Assembly (NCBI GenBank): GCA_003024785.1 | Contig: PUQB01000139.1 | Span: 442,405-506,404 of the forward strand | Origin: Selaginella tamariscina | Lineage: Eukaryota > Streptophyta > Lycopodiopsida > Selaginellales > Selaginellaceae | Length of the DNA stretch: 64,000 nucleotides | Reading direction: 5' to 3' | Part shown: piece by piece, positions 63,301 through 64,000 of the stretch | Layout: each line of letters starts with the position of its first letter | Position numbering within the stretch: the stretch's first letter is position 1 | Position numbers and translations under genes: made by a program | Notes under the pieces: generated by a model | The model's input: only the letters and a program-made list of their open reading frames with translations | Told to the model about the DNA's origin: nothing | The model's database searches: none

Positions 63301-63576
63301 TAGCTTCAACTGCCTCTGTCATCTGCACTTGCTCGTTCAGGACTGCAACCTCAGCGGATGAAGGAGGCAACTGCGACGAGCTCTCCGGGAAATCTGTGAT
63401 GTTGGTGGAGGCTGTCTCTCAACTGGTACTACTCCAGACTGAGTCACTGGAGGATCCTCCTTTGCTACATTAGATGGTTCTCCTCTCTTGCCTCGCTTCT
63501 GCTTCGATATCCTCTTCTCTTCCCGTGGCTCTTCATCAGGCGCAGTCTCTAGTAGACGTTTTGAAGCTCTCACCAT
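60360..63576 (-). CDS. ParB-like / DNA methyltransferase-like fusion protein, transposon cargo (copy 2)
   Basis: Minus strand, ATG 63576, stop 60360. The gene matches copy 1 throughout but keeps parts that copy 1 lost: motif I VWDIGSGTESSLLAAVELGR and NIIGTEKSF (about 60510-60610) fits the SAM-binding D.F.GSGT..LAA..LGR..IG.E pattern of beta-class N4/N6 methyltransferases; motif IV is again DLPN (about 61121-61150) in place of DPPY; a Lys-rich linker (KKSKMKKTVRKTTTPAKGSG) is in frame with EVQPLVAGLDIKDDLMTFIP. The ParB-like part includes LVSSLKKAGYLRNTALFILS and, frame-shifted, the DGNHRLQAL equivalent near 62820. Several indels remain. Because the two copies break at different places, they give a consensus open frame. 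Confidence 0.68.
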
Positions 63577-63654
63577 TTTGTAAACTCTGGAAAGCAAACA
63601 CACAAGTCAATTGATGGAGACAAAATAAAAAAAAAACAAAGATGACTAACCTTG

Positions 63655-63945
63655 TGGCTGCCGACTCAAGCTAGATGGTGCCGACCCTCTCAGTCGGCAG
63701 AAGATGTAGAAGACAAACCTGCCGACTGAGATAGTTTGTGCCGACCCTCTCAGACGGCACTGAAGAGATATGGGTGCCGACTGAGATAGGATGGTGCCGT
63801 CCCTCTCAGACGGCACAAATGGGAAGACCCATTAACTCTGAAAAAAAACTTGAATGACTTGAGCCGCAAATCAAAAAAATAAAAAATTGAACAACCTTGT
63901 GGCTGCCGACTGAGCAGGATGGTGCCACTCTCTCAGTCGGCACAA
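63655..63945. repeat. Hairpin array, copy 2
   Basis: At least four inverted repeats GTGCCGACCCTCTCAG.CGGCA(C/G), the reverse complement of the array at 47913-48333, spaced differently, with the CTTGTGGCTGCCGACT half-sites at both sides. Confidence 0.75.
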
Positions 63946-64000
63946 ATGGGAAGACCTTAACTCTGAAAAAAAAAACACATTGTGGTATGGATATTTGAGC

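Larger units (their letters stand above)
60171..64000 (-). mobile_element. Mutator-like transposon copy 2, truncated by the window end
   Basis: Inverted relative to copy 1. The terminus GAGTGCCGCCGTTTTGGAGG matches the right end of copy 1 (one substitution). It contains the ParB-methyltransferase gene on the minus strand and the hairpin array to 63945; the transposase half lies outside. The 9 bases before the terminus, GCCTTCCAT (60162-60170), are the predicted target duplication. Confidence 0.85.

Noticed and set aside
1-64000. tRNA, rRNA or other structural RNA genes
   Set aside because: I looked for cloverleaf-like and rRNA-like segments by eye and saw none I could support; a covariance-model scan would be decisive.

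Overview
This window is nuclear DNA of a land plant. It has many-exon genes with short introns, chloroplast-targeted proteins (a PAA2/HMA8-type copper ATPase, the Rieske protein petC), a PTS2-bearing peroxisomal thiolase, pentatricopeptide (PPR) proteins and plant LTR retrotransposons. A coiled-coil protein with FxP-type repeats and a Tubby protein without an F-box would fit a plant with flagellated sperm (bryophyte, lycophyte or fern), but that placement is inference. Introns and intergenic DNA are full of (GT)n, (GA)n, (TA)n and (CT)n microsatellites, several starting exactly at the 5' splice site.

Layout. 0.4-12.9 kb: PCRK1-like receptor-like cytoplasmic kinase (-), chlorophyllase (+), PAA2/HMA8 copper ATPase (-, 19 exons), FxP-repeat protein (+). 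13-16.3 kb: triplicated 74-bp repeat and a decayed Ty1/copia element. 16.4-37.1 kb is a gene-dense block: BTB/POZ protein (-), MSL10-type mechanosensitive channel (+), PPR protein (+), BSH/SNF5 (+), Tubby-like protein (-), petC (+), KAT2-type thiolase (-), GDSL esterase (+). 37-39.7 kb: AT-rich DNA with duplicated 5' fragments of the PPR gene found at 58.4 kb.

39.7-51.8 kb is a 12.1-kb Mutator-like DNA transposon bounded by a perfect 9-bp target-site duplication. It carries a transposase (-) and, divergently, a gene whose product joins a ParB-like domain to a beta-class N4/N6 DNA-methyltransferase-like domain (+). Between the two genes lies an array of GTGCCG...CGGCAC hairpins. Heat-shock-element-like GAA/TTC arrays lie near the termini. 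A 4.4-kb gag-protease LTR retrotransposon with a perfect 5-bp target-site duplication is nested inside. A second copy of the transposon starts at about 60.17 kb in inverted orientation, runs off the window at 64 kb, and appears to interrupt another gene. Between the two copies lie a 5'-truncated UDP-glycosyltransferase (-), a 3'-terminal remnant of an LWD1/TTG1-type WD40 gene (+), a TLDc-domain gene (-) and a second PPR gene (-).

Many conserved genes need single-base frame corrections, often in homopolymers (three in G runs in the TLDc gene alone), so uncorrected sequencing indels are a serious alternative to pseudogenisation. Other genes (thiolase, BSH, Tubby-like, PPR 1, BTB) read cleanly. 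Exon boundaries were placed by eye from GT/AG sites and remembered family patterns; no search was run.
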